A stretch of DNA of 64,000 nucleotides from NCBI RefSeq assembly GCF_900100965.1, contig NZ_FMUJ01000001.1, positions 296,272 to 360,271 of the forward strand. The letters run 5' to 3'. The position numbers and the translations under genes are program-made. Under the pieces are notes generated by a model, which had not been told where the DNA came from, ran no database searches, and saw only the letters and a list, made by a program, of their open reading frames with translations. The stretch comes from Variovorax sp. EL159. Lineage in GTDB: Bacteria > Pseudomonadota > Gammaproteobacteria > Burkholderiales > Burkholderiaceae_C. Below are positions 28,392 through 37,467 of the stretch, in pieces (position 1 is the stretch's first letter; each line of letters starts with the position of its first letter).

Positions 28392-28439
28392 GCGCCAGGA
28401 AGAAATCGCCGTGACATTCATCTGAAAGAAAGTCCAAGC

Positions 28440-29066
28440 ATGTCGATTGCCGAAAAAATGTTGTTCCTGCGTTCCTGGTTGCGCGACCCGCAGCTTGTCG
28501 GGGCGGTGGCGCCGTCCAGCCGCGCACTGGCGGCGCTCATCACCTCGGACATCCGGTCGTCGAACGAGCCCGTCATCGAACTGGGGCCGGGCACCGGCGT
28601 CTTCACCCAGGCGCTGCTGGCCCGCGGCGTGCCCAGGGAGCGGCTGGTGCTGGTCGAGGCCGACCCCGCATTCGCCAGATCGCTGGGGCAACGGTTTCCG
28701 GGCGTGCGGGTGCTTCAGATGGACGCGGCACACCTGGGCCAGACGGGCGTTTTCTTCGGCCGCGAAAGGGCGAGCGCCATCGTCAGTGGCATCCCCTTGC
28801 TGGCCATGCCTGTCGAGAAGGCGATGGCGATCATCCGGGGCGCGTTCCTGCGGCATCTGCGTGCAGATGGCGCGCTGTATCAGTTCACCTATCTGCCGCG
28901 TTGCCCGGTGCCGCAGGCGCTGCTGGAGCGCATGGGGCTGCATGCGGTGCGCATCGGCTTCGTTGTGGCGAATCTGCCGCCGGCATTTGTCTATCGGTTC
29001 CGGCGCGTCAATATGTCGGGTGGTCGTGTGGTCCGTGGTGAAAGCCCTGAAGGGCTGCTTGCTTGA
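28440..29066 (+). CDS. SAM-dependent methyltransferase, PmtA-like phospholipid N-methyltransferase
   Basis: 208 residues. A class I SAM-binding motif ELGPGTGVFT is at residues 47-56, after an N-terminal segment (FLRSWLRDPQLVGAVAPSSR) typical of the Rhodobacter/Sinorhizobium PmtA group. Later elements are LVLVEADPAFARSL and SAIVSGIPLLAMP. Such enzymes methylate phosphatidylethanolamine toward phosphatidylcholine at the membrane. The resemblance to KsgA-type rRNA dimethylases is real, but the N-terminal SSRAL segment favours the lipid group. The gene lies 48 bases after dedA and probably shares its transcript. Confidence 0.7.
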   Translation: MSIAEKMLFLRSWLRDPQLVGAVAPSSRALAALITSDIRSSNEPVIELGPGTGVFTQALLARGVPRERLVLVEADPAFARSLGQRFPGVRVLQMDAAHLGQTGVFFGRERASAIVSGIPLLAMPVEKAMAIIRGAFLRHLRADGALYQFTYLPRCPVPQALLERMGLHAVRIGFVVANLPPAFVYRFRRVNMSGGRVVRGESPEGLLA

Positions 29067-29094
29067 ATCGAAATTCCGAGAGGCGTCGACGTTG

Positions 29095-30066
29095 ATGAAA
29101 AATCGTGTGAGCGAGTGCACTGCGCCAAGGCTGAGCCTTGTTGCGCTGACCCTGGTTGCCGTGGTCGGCTTGTCGTCATGCGCTAGCGATCAGGGGGCTC
29201 GGGTCCACGGCAATGCCGATGCCGGAACGCAGGGTGTTTCGAGCGTCATCCCTTTCGACTACGCCTCGCCGCAAGCGCCGCTCATCGTCGTCCAGGCAAA
29301 GGGCGGTGACGGTCGAGACAACATGGCGGTGGTCGTGGACACGGGCGCTGCAGCCCCCTTCGCAGTGTTCGTCAGCGAGGCCGTGGCGAAGCGGCACTCG
29401 CTGGCCTTGTCGGAGGAGATCGTGCCGGCGGACTCCATCGCCGTGGGGCCTCGCCGGCAAGGCTATCGGACGGCGAAGCTCGCGCGCTTCGAACTGGGCC
29501 TGGTGACGCTGGGCGCGACCGACATCGCCGTCGTCCCGATGATCGACCGGATGGCCGTGGGGCGACGTGTCGATGCCATCGTCGGCTACCACTTTCTGCG
29601 CGAGCGAAGGTTCGCCATCGACCACCGGGCACGAACCATTGATCTGGCCGCGCCTGCGGGCCCCGATGCCGAAGCGATCCGCTTCATGCTTGCCGCGAAG
29701 AAGCCGCTGATTCTGGTCGAGGCGATGGTCAATGGCGCGGGGCCATTCACGCTGGAGATCGATACCGGCGCTTCCGGCACCATGCTGTCGCGCGCGGCCG
29801 CTGCGCGTGCGCAGGTCGCGGCGACGGGTGCGGGCGTGCAGAGCGGGGCAGGGGGCCTTGTGCAGGTGGACGTGGGTGCTGCCTCCGTCGAGCTTGGTGG
29901 CGTCCGTCGCGCATTGAAGTTCGTGTCGATCTCGGATGCGATGGATTCCATCGGCACCGCAGCAGGAACATCCATCGATGGAATTCTCGGGACGGATTTT
30001 TTCTCGTGCTGCCGATTGATAGTCGACTATCCCAACCAGAGGTTGTGGCTCACCCAGGGGGACTAG
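29095..30066 (+). CDS. Lipoprotein with two retropepsin-like aspartyl protease lobes
   Basis: 323 residues from the ATG at 29095. The signal peptide ends in a lipobox (GLSSC, lipidated Cys near residue 28). Two separate DTG motifs occur: VVVDTGAAAPF with Asp82, and LEIDTGASGTM with Asp223. Each is followed by its own hydrophobic-glycine element (DAIVGYHFL and DGILGTDFF). Bacterial retropepsin-like proteins usually have one lobe and dimerise; two lobes in one chain give the layout of eukaryotic pepsins. It would be anchored on a membrane facing the periplasm. The substrate is unknown. Two bases after the stop the transcript runs toward a hairpin terminator at 30123. Confidence 0.75.
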   Translation: MKNRVSECTAPRLSLVALTLVAVVGLSSCASDQGARVHGNADAGTQGVSSVIPFDYASPQAPLIVVQAKGGDGRDNMAVVVDTGAAAPFAVFVSEAVAKRHSLALSEEIVPADSIAVGPRRQGYRTAKLARFELGLVTLGATDIAVVPMIDRMAVGRRVDAIVGYHFLRERRFAIDHRARTIDLAAPAGPDAEAIRFMLAAKKPLILVEAMVNGAGPFTLEIDTGASGTMLSRAAAARAQVAATGAGVQSGAGGLVQVDVGAASVELGGVRRALKFVSISDAMDSIGTAAGTSIDGILGTDFFSCCRLIVDYPNQRLWLTQGD

Positions 30067-30122
30067 GCTTCCGCGCCATGGCCTTGCCTGCCCGACGGCG
30101 GTCAGTCATGGCCACCATTGAA

Positions 30123-30149
30123 AACGCCCGATGGATCTCATCGGGCGTT
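30123..30149 (+). terminator. Hairpin terminator after the protease-like gene
   Basis: AACGCCCGAT (30123-30132) and ATCGGGCGTT (30140-30149) form a perfect 10-bp stem with a 7-base loop, followed by GGGGTTTGG. The two flanking genes converge. The plus-strand side has only a short T run, while AAAA precedes the stem, which gives a U run on the minus strand, so it may serve both directions. Confidence 0.65.
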
Positions 30150-30228
30150 GGGGTTTGGCTTGATTGAACAAGCCGGTCATGTGTCCTTCACGGGCATCGC
30201 CCCATGACTGGACGGGCCGAGGGAGCCC

Positions 30229-30549
30229 TTACTGCTTGGCAGGCGCCTTGGCCGCCTTGGCGGGTGCTGCTGCGGGCGCGCCGCCGAAGGCCTGGCCATT
30301 GACCGTCAGGCCGTCGGTCGACAGCTTGGCCGCCTTCTTTTCCTTCACGCCCTTGACGCGCTGCATGAAGTCGGACCAGTCTTTGAATTCGCCTTCCTTG
30401 CGCGCATCGAGGATGCGCTTGGACATCGCGGGGCCGACGCCCTTGATGCCGTCGAGCTCGGCGGCCGTGCCCTTGTTGACGTCGACGGCAGCGAACGACG
30501 ATGCGACCGCGAACAGCAGGGCCGTGGCGGCCAGGATCTTCTTGAACAT
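30229..30549 (-). CDS. ComEA-type helix-hairpin-helix protein
   Basis: 106 residues. The signal peptide (FKKILAATALLFAVASSFA) is cleaved near residue 20 and is followed directly by the ComEA/HhH signature VDVNKGTAAELDGIKGVGPA and the next LDARKEG. HhH motifs contact DNA backbone; secreted single-domain versions are the DNA-uptake receptor family of Gram-negatives. The C-terminus is a low-complexity Ala/Pro/Lys tail (APAAAPAKAAKAPAKQ). It lies downstream of lapB on the same strand, 128 bases away. A role in natural transformation is plausible from the family only. Confidence 0.8.
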   Translation of the reverse strand: MFKKILAATALLFAVASSFAAVDVNKGTAAELDGIKGVGPAMSKRILDARKEGEFKDWSDFMQRVKGVKEKKAAKLSTDGLTVNGQAFGGAPAAAPAKAAKAPAKQ

Positions 30550-30677
30550 TGTTTGAACTCCCTCATTGTTGATATAGCCGACAGAAGCGTCGGCTCGGGC
30601 TCAACGGGCTCGGGAAGCGGGGCGTTGACGCCTGAAAGGCGAACGATCCCCCACGTGACTATTGTTCAGAACCGTGG

Positions 30678-31847
30678 TCAGAGTTCTTCGACGCGGCGGG
30701 GCGGATAGCTGTCCCAGGCCTGGCAGCCGGGGCAGTGCCAGAAGTACTGGTGCGCCTCGAAGCCGCACGCCGCGCAGCGGTAGCGCATCAGCGGCCGCGT
30801 GGCCTGGTCGAGTGCGCGCTGCACTTGCGGATGGAACTGCTCGTGCTCGAAGCGCTCGCCCGCCAGCCAGCGCGATGCCGCGACCAGCGACGGCTGCTGC
30901 GACAGGTGGGCGATGTAGCCGTCGCGCGGCGTGGGGGCCGGGTCTTGCGCGGTGGCGGTCGGTGTGCCGCCGAGGGCGATCAAGGCCTCGAGCACGTCGA
31001 TCGATGGCGACTCGACATAGCGCCGCTGCAGCAGCGCGAGTGCCTCGCCTTCGCGGTGCGCGGCCACGGCCGCCTGCTGCAGCGCGGCGGCGTACAGCGG
31101 CAACGCGAGCGGGGCGGTGTCGCTCAGGGCGACGAGGGTGTCGAAGGCCGCGGCGGCATCGCCGTTGCGCAGTTGAAGCGTGGCGGTGTCGATGGCCGGG
31201 CGCGGGGCTTCCGGTGCCAGTTCGGCCGCCTGGGCGAGCAGCCTGGTGGCGCCCGGAACGTCGCCGGCGGCCACGCGCTCGGTCGCCTGTTCGCACAGGT
31301 GATGGGCGCGTCGCGTGCTGTAGCTGGCCTGGTCGGATTCATCGAGCTTCTGTGCCACGTCGGCCGCCTGGGCCCACTCGCGCGAACGTTCGTAGATGGC
31401 CAGCAGCGAGAGGCGCGCCTCGTTCTCGTAGCGCGTGCCTTCGAGCTTCTGCAGTGCGGCTTCGGCGCGATCGAGCAGGCCGGCGCGCAAGAAGTCCTGG
31501 GCCAGTGCGTGCTGGGCGCGCTCGCGGTCGCTGCGGCTCAGGTCGCCACGGCCCAGCAGGTGCTCGTGCACGCGCACGGCACGCTGGTACTCGCCACGAC
31601 GGCGGAACAGGTTGCCGAGCGCGAAGTGAAGCTCTTGCGTGTCGGGGTCGTTCTGCACGGCCTCGATGAAGGCGTCGATGGCCTGGTCCTGCTGCTCGTT
31701 GAGCAGGAAGTTGAGGCCACGGAAGTAGGCCTTGGGCGCCTGCCTGTTTTCGAGCTTGAGCTGGCGGATGTCGAAGCGCGATGCGAGCCAGCCCAGCACG
31801 AAGGCGACGGGCAGGCCGATCAGCAGCCAGCTGGGATCAAAGTCCAT
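30678..31847 (-). CDS. lapB: Lipopolysaccharide assembly protein B (LapB/YciM), TPR protein
   Basis: 389 residues from the ATG at 31847, the usual LapB length. An N-terminal membrane anchor (WLLIGLPVAFVLGWLASRF) is followed by RQAPKAYFRGLNFLLNEQQD, several TPR repeats, and a C-terminal rubredoxin-like metal site with two CxxC pairs (YRCAACGF and HCPGCQAW). LapB acts at the inner membrane with FtsH to set the amount of LpxC and so balances lipopolysaccharide with phospholipid. Its start overlaps the lapA end by 11 bases, and ihfB lies just upstream, the order known from gammaproteobacteria too. Confidence 0.92.
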   Translation of the reverse strand: MDFDPSWLLIGLPVAFVLGWLASRFDIRQLKLENRQAPKAYFRGLNFLLNEQQDQAIDAFIEAVQNDPDTQELHFALGNLFRRRGEYQRAVRVHEHLLGRGDLSRSDRERAQHALAQDFLRAGLLDRAEAALQKLEGTRYENEARLSLLAIYERSREWAQAADVAQKLDESDQASYSTRRAHHLCEQATERVAAGDVPGATRLLAQAAELAPEAPRPAIDTATLQLRNGDAAAAFDTLVALSDTAPLALPLYAAALQQAAVAAHREGEALALLQRRYVESPSIDVLEALIALGGTPTATAQDPAPTPRDGYIAHLSQQPSLVAASRWLAGERFEHEQFHPQVQRALDQATRPLMRYRCAACGFEAHQYFWHCPGCQAWDSYPPRRVEEL

Positions 31848-32172
31848 GTTGACGTACGGCGGGAAGGTCGGTGGCGGTGATGGATGGCGCTGCCGCAGAG
31901 GCGGAAGCAGCCGTCGGTGCCGCGGGAGTCGGGGCTTCGGATGCGGAAGGCAATTGCGCCGCTGCGGCGCGGTGCTTCCACCAGCCCGGCAGCATGCCGA
32001 GCGCGCCCACCACGAGCCCGCCGGCGAAGGCCGCGAGCACGACGAGCACGAGCGGCGCACGCCAGTAGGTACCGAAGAAGAAATAGACGGTCGCGTCGTG
32101 CTGGTTGTTCAGCGCGAAAGCGAAGAGCGTAAAAAAAATGGCTGCCTTGAGCAGCCACAGGAGGTATTTCAT
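31837..32172 (-). CDS. lapA: LapA-domain membrane protein
   Basis: 111 residues from the ATG at 32172. Two hydrophobic helices (YLLWLLKAAIFFTLFAFALN and LVLVVLAAFAGGLVVGALGM) flank the conserved NNQHDATVYFFFGTYWRAPL region of the LapA (DUF1049) family. The C-terminus is an Ala/Ser/Pro-rich cytoplasmic tail. It is coupled to lapB and acts with it in lipopolysaccharide assembly. Confidence 0.88.
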   Translation of the reverse strand: MKYLLWLLKAAIFFTLFAFALNNQHDATVYFFFGTYWRAPLVLVVLAAFAGGLVVGALGMLPGWWKHRAAAAQLPSASEAPTPAAPTAASASAAAPSITATDLPAVRQHGL

Positions 32173-32218
32173 AGCCGTTCCCGTTGCCGGGAGCATTCTA
32201 CGTTTGTACCCATGTCGA

Positions 32219-32545
32219 TCAGGCCTTGCGAGCCTTGGCTTCCTTGCCTGCGTCGAGCTCGGCGGTCTTTGCGTCCACGGCCTCGCGCAGGGCCTTGCCC
32301 GGCTTGAAGTGGGGCACTCGCTTCTCGGGAATCTGCACGCTTTCGCCCGACCGCGGATTGCGGCCGATGCGCGGCGGGCGCCGGTTGACCGAGAAGCTGC
32401 CGAACCCACGGATCTCGATGCGATGCCCGCGCACCAGCGCGTCGCTCATCGCGTCGAGGATGGTCTTGACGGCGTATTCGGCATCGCGGTGCGTGAGTTG
32501 CGCAAAGCGCGCTGCGAGTTCTTCGACGAGGTCAGAGCGGGTCAT
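32219..32545 (-). CDS. ihfB: Integration host factor subunit beta
   Basis: 108 residues from the ATG at 32545; an upstream in-frame start lies across the rpsA terminator and is unlikely. The HU/IHF fold is plain: [17 protein letters not shown], the conserved [14 protein letters not shown], the DNA-intercalating proline arm [20 protein letters not shown], and [17 protein letters not shown]-beta pairs with IHF-alpha to bend DNA. A strong terminator lies 28 bases ahead of its start, so ihfB needs its own promoter or read-through. Confidence 0.95.
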   Translation of the reverse strand: MTRSDLVEELAARFAQLTHRDAEYAVKTILDAMSDALVRGHRIEIRGFGSFSVNRRPPRIGRNPRSGESVQIPEKRVPHFKPGKALREAVDAKTAELDAGKEAKARKA

Positions 32546-32572
32546 AAGAGGCCAGTGCAGAAAACGTAGACG

Positions 32573-32611
32573 AAAAAAAAGACAGAGCGGCCCCAAGGCC
32601 AGCTCTGTCTT
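32573..32611 (-). terminator. Strong rho-independent terminator of rpsA
   Basis: On the minus strand AAGACAGAGC (32611-32602) pairs perfectly with GCTCTGTCTT (32588-32579), with a GGCC self-pair in the loop, and runs into eight further T residues. It begins 11 bases after the rpsA stop. Confidence 0.9.
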
Positions 32612-32621
32612 CGGACTCAGC

Positions 32622-34310
32622 TTACTTGCTGTCGTTGTTGTCGAGCTTGGCGCGCAGCAGGGCGCCCAGGCTCGTCGTGCCCGCGTTTTCGCGTGCCGAC
32701 TGCTGGCTCAGGCTGGCCATGGCGCCTTGTTCGTCGACCATGTCCTTCTGCTTGATCGACAGCTGGATGTTGCGGGTCTTGCGATCCACATTCACGACGA
32801 TGGCGGTGACTTCGTCGCCTTCCTTCAGCACGTTGCGGGCATCTTCGACGCGGTCGCGCGAGATTTCCGAAGCACGCAGGTAGCCGATGATGTCTTCGCC
32901 CAGGTCGATTTCAGCGCCGCGGGCGTCAACCGTCTTGACCTTGCCGGTCACGATCTGGCCCTTGTCGTTCACGGTGGTGAACGTGGTGAACGGATCGCTG
33001 TCGAGCTGCTTGATGCCCAGCGAGATGCGCTCGCGGTCGACGTCGACTGCCAGCACGATCGCTTCGACTTCCTGGCCCTTCTTGTAGTTGCGAACGGCGG
33101 TTTCGCCGGCTTCGTTCCACGAGAGGTCCGAGAGGTGAACCAGGCCGTCGATGCCGGCAGCCAGACCCACGAACACGCCGAAGTCGGTGATCGACTTGAT
33201 CGGGCCCTTGACGCGGTCGCCACGCTTCGTGTTTTGAGCGAACTCTTGCCACGGGTTGGCCTTGCACTGCTTCATGCCCAGGCTGATGCGGCGCTTGTCT
33301 TCGTCGATTTCCAGGACCATGACTTCGACTTCGTCGCCCAGCGAGACGATCTTGTTCGGGGCGATGTTCTTGTTGGTCCAGTCCATTTCGGAGACGTGCA
33401 CCAGGCCTTCGATGCCGGGTTCGAGTTCGACGAACGCGCCGTAGTCGGCAATGTTCGTGACCTTGCCGAACAGGCGGGTCGATTGCGGGTAGCGGCGCGA
33501 AACGCCCATCCACGGGTCGTCGCCCATTTGCTTGAGACCCAGCGAGACACGGTTCTTTTCGGTGTCGAACTTGAGGATCTTGGCGGTGATTTCCTGGCCG
33601 GCCTGAACGACTTCGCTCGGGTGGCGGACACGGCGCCATGCCATGTCGGTGATGTGCAGCAGGCCGTCGATGCCGCCGAGGTCAACGAACGCACCGTATT
33701 CGGTGATGTTCTTGACGACGCCGCGGACAACAGCGCCTTCCTTCAGGGTTTCCATCAGCTTGGCGCGTTCTTCGCCCATGCTGGCTTCGACCACGGCACG
33801 GCGCGACAGCACGACGTTGTTGCGCTTGCGGTCGAGCTTGATGACCTTGAATTCGAGGGTCTTGTTCTCGTACGGGGTCAGGTCCTTGATCGGACGCGTG
33901 TCGATCAGCGAGCCCGGCAGGAATGCGCGGATGCCGTTGACCAGGACGGTCAGGCCGCCCTTGACCTTGCCGCTGGTGGTGCCGGTGACGAAGTCGCCCG
34001 ATTCCAGGGCCTTCTCGAGGGCGAGCCACGAAGCCAGACGCTTGGCGGTGTCGCGCGAGAGGATGGTGTCGCCGTAGCCGTTTTCAACGCTGCCGATGGC
34101 AACGGAAACGAAATCGCCGGCCTGGACTTCGAGTTCGCCCTTGTCGTTCTTGAACTCTTCGATCGGCACATACGCTTCGGACTTCAGGCCGGCGTTGACC
34201 ACCACGTGGTTGTGCTCGACGCGCACGACTTCGGCCGTGATGACCTCGCCGGTGCGCATTTCGGAACGCTTCAGGGACTCTTCGAATAGGTCGGCAAAAG
34301 ATTCAGACAT
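32622..34310 (-). CDS. rpsA: 30S ribosomal protein S1
   Basis: 562 residues, normal length. Six S1 RNA-binding repeats follow an N-terminal ribosome-binding segment ([20 protein letters not shown]). The characteristic repeats such as [30 protein letters not shown] and [17 protein letters not shown] are seen. S1 binds mRNA leaders and delivers them to the 30S subunit. The ATG is preceded by AAGGAACC. A 196-base leader with hairpins separates it from aroA-cmk. Confidence 0.97.
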   Translation of the reverse strand: MSESFADLFEESLKRSEMRTGEVITAEVVRVEHNHVVVNAGLKSEAYVPIEEFKNDKGELEVQAGDFVSVAIGSVENGYGDTILSRDTAKRLASWLALEKALESGDFVTGTTSGKVKGGLTVLVNGIRAFLPGSLIDTRPIKDLTPYENKTLEFKVIKLDRKRNNVVLSRRAVVEASMGEERAKLMETLKEGAVVRGVVKNITEYGAFVDLGGIDGLLHITDMAWRRVRHPSEVVQAGQEITAKILKFDTEKNRVSLGLKQMGDDPWMGVSRRYPQSTRLFGKVTNIADYGAFVELEPGIEGLVHVSEMDWTNKNIAPNKIVSLGDEVEVMVLEIDEDKRRISLGMKQCKANPWQEFAQNTKRGDRVKGPIKSITDFGVFVGLAAGIDGLVHLSDLSWNEAGETAVRNYKKGQEVEAIVLAVDVDRERISLGIKQLDSDPFTTFTTVNDKGQIVTGKVKTVDARGAEIDLGEDIIGYLRASEISRDRVEDARNVLKEGDEVTAIVVNVDRKTRNIQLSIKQKDMVDEQGAMASLSQQSARENAGTTSLGALLRAKLDNNDSK

Positions 34311-34506
34311 TTATGGTTCCTTCCGTCAGGCAGGGTTGGCAGGCGCTCTTGCGAAATTGCGTGCGGCTGCTGTGGGTCTGGAGACGGCGGTTTTGTGGGC
34401 TGGTGCCCGGGTTGGTTGAACAACCAGAAGGCCGGTGCGCTGTCGCGCGAAAAGAGCCTGCTGGAGCGGTATGCGCCAGCCGGAACATCCGGTTGGCGCG
34501 AGCCTT
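34311..34506 (-). promoter_or_regulatory. Structured rpsA leader region
   Basis: 196 bases between the aroA-cmk stop and the rpsA start. An 11-bp hairpin with a 3-base loop and one G-U pair (CGCCAGCCGGA at 34474-34484 with TCCGGTTGGCG at 34488-34498) lies next to the cmk stop, and a smaller GGTTG/CAACC hairpin is near 34410-34425. S1 controls its own leader in E. coli; something similar could act here. No long U run follows either stem. Confidence 0.45.
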
Positions 34507-36561
34507 TCAAGCGAGCTTGAAGGGCTGTACTTGCTGCCACCAGTCCAACACCTGATCGATCGATTGCTCGATGGACAGCTGGGAGTTGTCGAGGTGGCGG
34601 GCATCCTGCGCTGGCTTGAGAGGGGCGACGCTGCGGGATGAATCCCGGGCGTCACGTGCTTCCAAGTCGGAGCGAAGACTGTCGAGTGTAGTCGAAATAC
34701 CCTTTGAAATCAACTGCTTATGGCGCCGTTCGGCGCGCTGGACCGCGCTGGCGGTGAGATAGACCTTGAGGGTGGCGTCCGGAAAGATCACGGTGCCCAT
34801 GTCGCGCCCGTCGGCCACCAGGCCGGGCAGCTGGCGAAACCGCTGCTGCAGGGCCAAAAGAGCCTCGCGCACGGCCGGCAGCGTGGAGACGCGGGATGCG
34901 TCCATGCCGGCGGCTTCGGTGCGGATCTCGTCGCTAACGTCTTCGCCGGCCAGCAGCACCTTGCCTTCGGTGAACTGGAGGGGCAGGGCCGCGGCGAGCG
35001 CGGCGATCTGCGCCTCGTGCTGGGCGTCGGCGTTCAGCCCGGCACGCCGGGCGGCAAGGCCGGTCACGCGGTAGAGCGAGCCCGAATCGAGGTAGTGGTA
35101 GCCCAGCAGGCGTCCCACTTCGGCTGCGAGCGTTCCCTTGCCCGAGGCGGTCGGGCCGTCGATGCAGATCACCGGAACCTCGGCGGCCTCGGCCACCGAG
35201 AACAGGGTCTCGAAGTAGTCGGGGAAGGTCTTGGCGACGCAATGGGGCTCGAGGATGCGCACTGGCACCCCGGCGGCGTTGAAGGCCGCGAGCGAGAAGC
35301 ACATGGCGACGCGGTGGTCGTCATAGGTCCGGATGCTGGCGGGTTGCCAGTCGCCCTGCGCCAGTGGGTGCACGCGGATGAAATCGGGGCCGGCCTCGAC
35401 CGTGGCGCCCAGCTTCTTCAACTCGTTGGCCATCGCGTCGATGCGGTCGGTTTCCTTGACCCGCCAACTGGCGATGTTGCGCAACGTGCTCGGGCCGTCG
35501 GCGTACAGCGCCATGACGGCGAGCGTCATGGCCGCATCGGGGATGTGGTTGGCGTCGATGTCGATGGCCTTGAGCGGCCAGGCGCCACGACGCACTTCGA
35601 GCCAGTTGGGGCCGCTGTCGACCTGTGCACCCATCTGCCGTGCGGCATCGACGAAGCGGATGTCGCCCTGGATCGAGTCGGCGCCCACGCCTTCGATCCG
35701 GATGCCATTCTTGCCAGATACACCGGTCGCCACTGCGCCGAGTGCTATGAAATAGCTAGCGGAAGATGCATCGGCTTCAACGTGGATGTCGCCCGGCGAG
35801 CTGTAGCGGCTCCCGGCGGGAATGGTGAAGCGCTCCCAGCCATCGCGTCGCACGGCGATGCCGAAGCGTGCCAGCAGGTTCAGCGTGATCTCGATGTAGG
35901 GTTTGGAGATCAGCTCGCCCACCACCTCGATCACGATGTCGCGCCCGGCTGCAACGCCGTTTGGCTGCGAAGCGGCGGCCGCACCTCCGGCCGCGAGCGG
36001 CAGCGCCAGCAGCAGGGCGGTCAGGAACTGGCTCGACACGTCGCCGCGCACGCGGATCGGCGTATCGAGCACCAGGTCGCCATGGTCGACGGGGTGAATG
36101 CGCAGCGGCGGGTAGCCGGGATTGCCGAGGTAGTCGATCTGACAACCGAGCTGGGTCAGCGCATCGACCAGGTCGCCGATGGGCCGCTCGTGCATGCGCG
36201 GCACGCCGCTCAGTTCGAACTCGCCGCCGAGCAGCGACAGGGCTGCCGTCAGCGGACGCATCGCGGTGCCGGCGTTGCCGAGGAACAGCGGCAGCACGTC
36301 CGGATTGGGTTTCAGCTGTCCGCCGAGGCCGGTCACGCGCAGGGTGTCGCCGGTGCGGTCGATGCCGCAACCGAGCGCGCGCAAGGCATCGAGCATCACG
36401 CGGGTGTCGTCGGAGTCGAGCAGGTCGTGAACGGTGGTGGTGCCGCTGGCAAGCGCAGCCAGCAGCAGCACGCGGTTGGAAATGCTCTTGGAGCCAGGCA
36501 GCCGGACCGTGCCGGCGGCACCCGTGAGGGGAGGGAGGTCGAGGAAGGCCGTCGAGAACAT
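34507..36561 (-). CDS. aroA: Bifunctional EPSP synthase / cytidylate kinase (AroA-Cmk fusion)
   Basis: 684 residues in one uninterrupted frame. Residues 1 to about 450 are 3-phosphoshikimate 1-carboxyvinyltransferase: [37 protein letters not shown] and the closing [20 protein letters not shown]. From about residue 463 a complete cytidylate kinase begins ([20 protein letters not shown] with the P-loop), including YLDSGSLYR and [16 protein letters not shown]. In E. coli aroA and cmk are neighbouring separate genes upstream of rpsA; here they are fused in the same order. One enzyme makes EPSP for aromatic amino acids, the other phosphorylates CMP/dCMP. The start is 1 base after the tyrA stop. 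Confidence 0.95.
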   Translation of the reverse strand: MFSTAFLDLPPLTGAAGTVRLPGSKSISNRVLLLAALASGTTTVHDLLDSDDTRVMLDALRALGCGIDRTGDTLRVTGLGGQLKPNPDVLPLFLGNAGTAMRPLTAALSLLGGEFELSGVPRMHERPIGDLVDALTQLGCQIDYLGNPGYPPLRIHPVDHGDLVLDTPIRVRGDVSSQFLTALLLALPLAAGGAAAASQPNGVAAGRDIVIEVVGELISKPYIEITLNLLARFGIAVRRDGWERFTIPAGSRYSSPGDIHVEADASSASYFIALGAVATGVSGKNGIRIEGVGADSIQGDIRFVDAARQMGAQVDSGPNWLEVRRGAWPLKAIDIDANHIPDAAMTLAVMALYADGPSTLRNIASWRVKETDRIDAMANELKKLGATVEAGPDFIRVHPLAQGDWQPASIRTYDDHRVAMCFSLAAFNAAGVPVRILEPHCVAKTFPDYFETLFSVAEAAEVPVICIDGPTASGKGTLAAEVGRLLGYHYLDSGSLYRVTGLAARRAGLNADAQHEAQIAALAAALPLQFTEGKVLLAGEDVSDEIRTEAAGMDASRVSTLPAVREALLALQQRFRQLPGLVADGRDMGTVIFPDATLKVYLTASAVQRAERRHKQLISKGISTTLDSLRSDLEARDARDSSRSVAPLKPAQDARHLDNSQLSIEQSIDQVLDWWQQVQPFKLA

Positions 36562-36562
36562 G

Positions 36563-37453
36563 TCAGACGTCCTGCTGCGACGAGGCTGCGTCGGCGCTGG
36601 GTTTCCAGGCGGCGCGGGCCTTGCTGGCGGCGGCGATGGAATGCTCCAGTGCCTGCAGGTCGCCAGCGGTCATGAGGGTTTCGAGGTCTTCCAGCGCTTG
36701 GCGGAAGGCCCGCGATTGCAGCAGCACCTGTTCGCGATTGGCAAGCAGCACGTCGCGCCACATGACCGGATCGCTCGCCGCGATGCGAGAGAAATCGCGA
36801 AAGCCTGGCCCTGCGAGGCTCAGGAAGCGGTCGCCCTGCGGCTGCGCCTTGAGGGCGTTGGTGTACGCGAAGGCCAGCAGGTGCGGCAGGTGGCTCACGG
36901 CGGCGAAGGCGGCGTCATGCTCTTCGTGCGTCATGGTGACGACGTGGGCGCCGATGCCGCTCCAGACTTGTGAAGCGCGTTGCACGTTCGAGCGCAGCGT
37001 GGTCTTGACCGGCGTCAGCACGACCTGGCGGCCGGTGAACAGCGAGGCTTCGGCGTGCTCGATGCCCGAAACTTCTTTGCCCGCGATCGGATGCGCCGGC
37101 ACGAAGCTCGAAAACTGCCGCTGAAGGCCGTTGCGCGCGGCTTCGATCACGTCGCCTTTTGTCGAGCCGACGTCCATCACGAGCGTCTCGTTCGAAATGC
37201 CGTGGCGGATGGCCTTGAAGGTGGCTTCCGACGCCGCCACCGGCACGGCGAGCAGCACGATGTCGGCGCCCGACACCGCCAGCAGCGCGGAAGGCGCCAC
37301 CACGTCGATCACGCCGAGCTGGCGCGCCCGCTCCGTGGTGGACGGCGACTTGCTGTAGCCGACCACGCGTTTCACCAGCTTCGCGCGCTTGAGCGCGAGC
37401 GCAAAGGAGCCGCCCATGAGGCCGCAGCCGATCAATCCCAGTTGCTCGAACAT
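36563..37453 (-). CDS. tyrA: Prephenate dehydrogenase
   Basis: 296 residues. The N-terminal NAD-binding motif is [20 protein letters not shown]. Other landmarks are [46 protein letters not shown] (with the conserved HPIAGKE) and [19 protein letters not shown]. It converts prephenate to 4-hydroxyphenylpyruvate in tyrosine synthesis. It lacks a chorismate mutase or ACT domain. It sits between pheA and aroA-cmk with 14- and 1-base gaps, so a serC-pheA-tyrA-aroA/cmk operon is clear. Confidence 0.94.
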   Translation of the reverse strand: MFEQLGLIGCGLMGGSFALALKRAKLVKRVVGYSKSPSTTERARQLGVIDVVAPSALLAVSGADIVLLAVPVAASEATFKAIRHGISNETLVMDVGSTKGDVIEAARNGLQRQFSSFVPAHPIAGKEVSGIEHAEASLFTGRQVVLTPVKTTLRSNVQRASQVWSGIGAHVVTMTHEEHDAAFAAVSHLPHLLAFAYTNALKAQPQGDRFLSLAGPGFRDFSRIAASDPVMWRDVLLANREQVLLQSRAFRQALEDLETLMTAGDLQALEHSIAAASKARAAWKPSADAASSQQDV

Positions 37454-37467
37454 CGTGTCTGTCCGGC

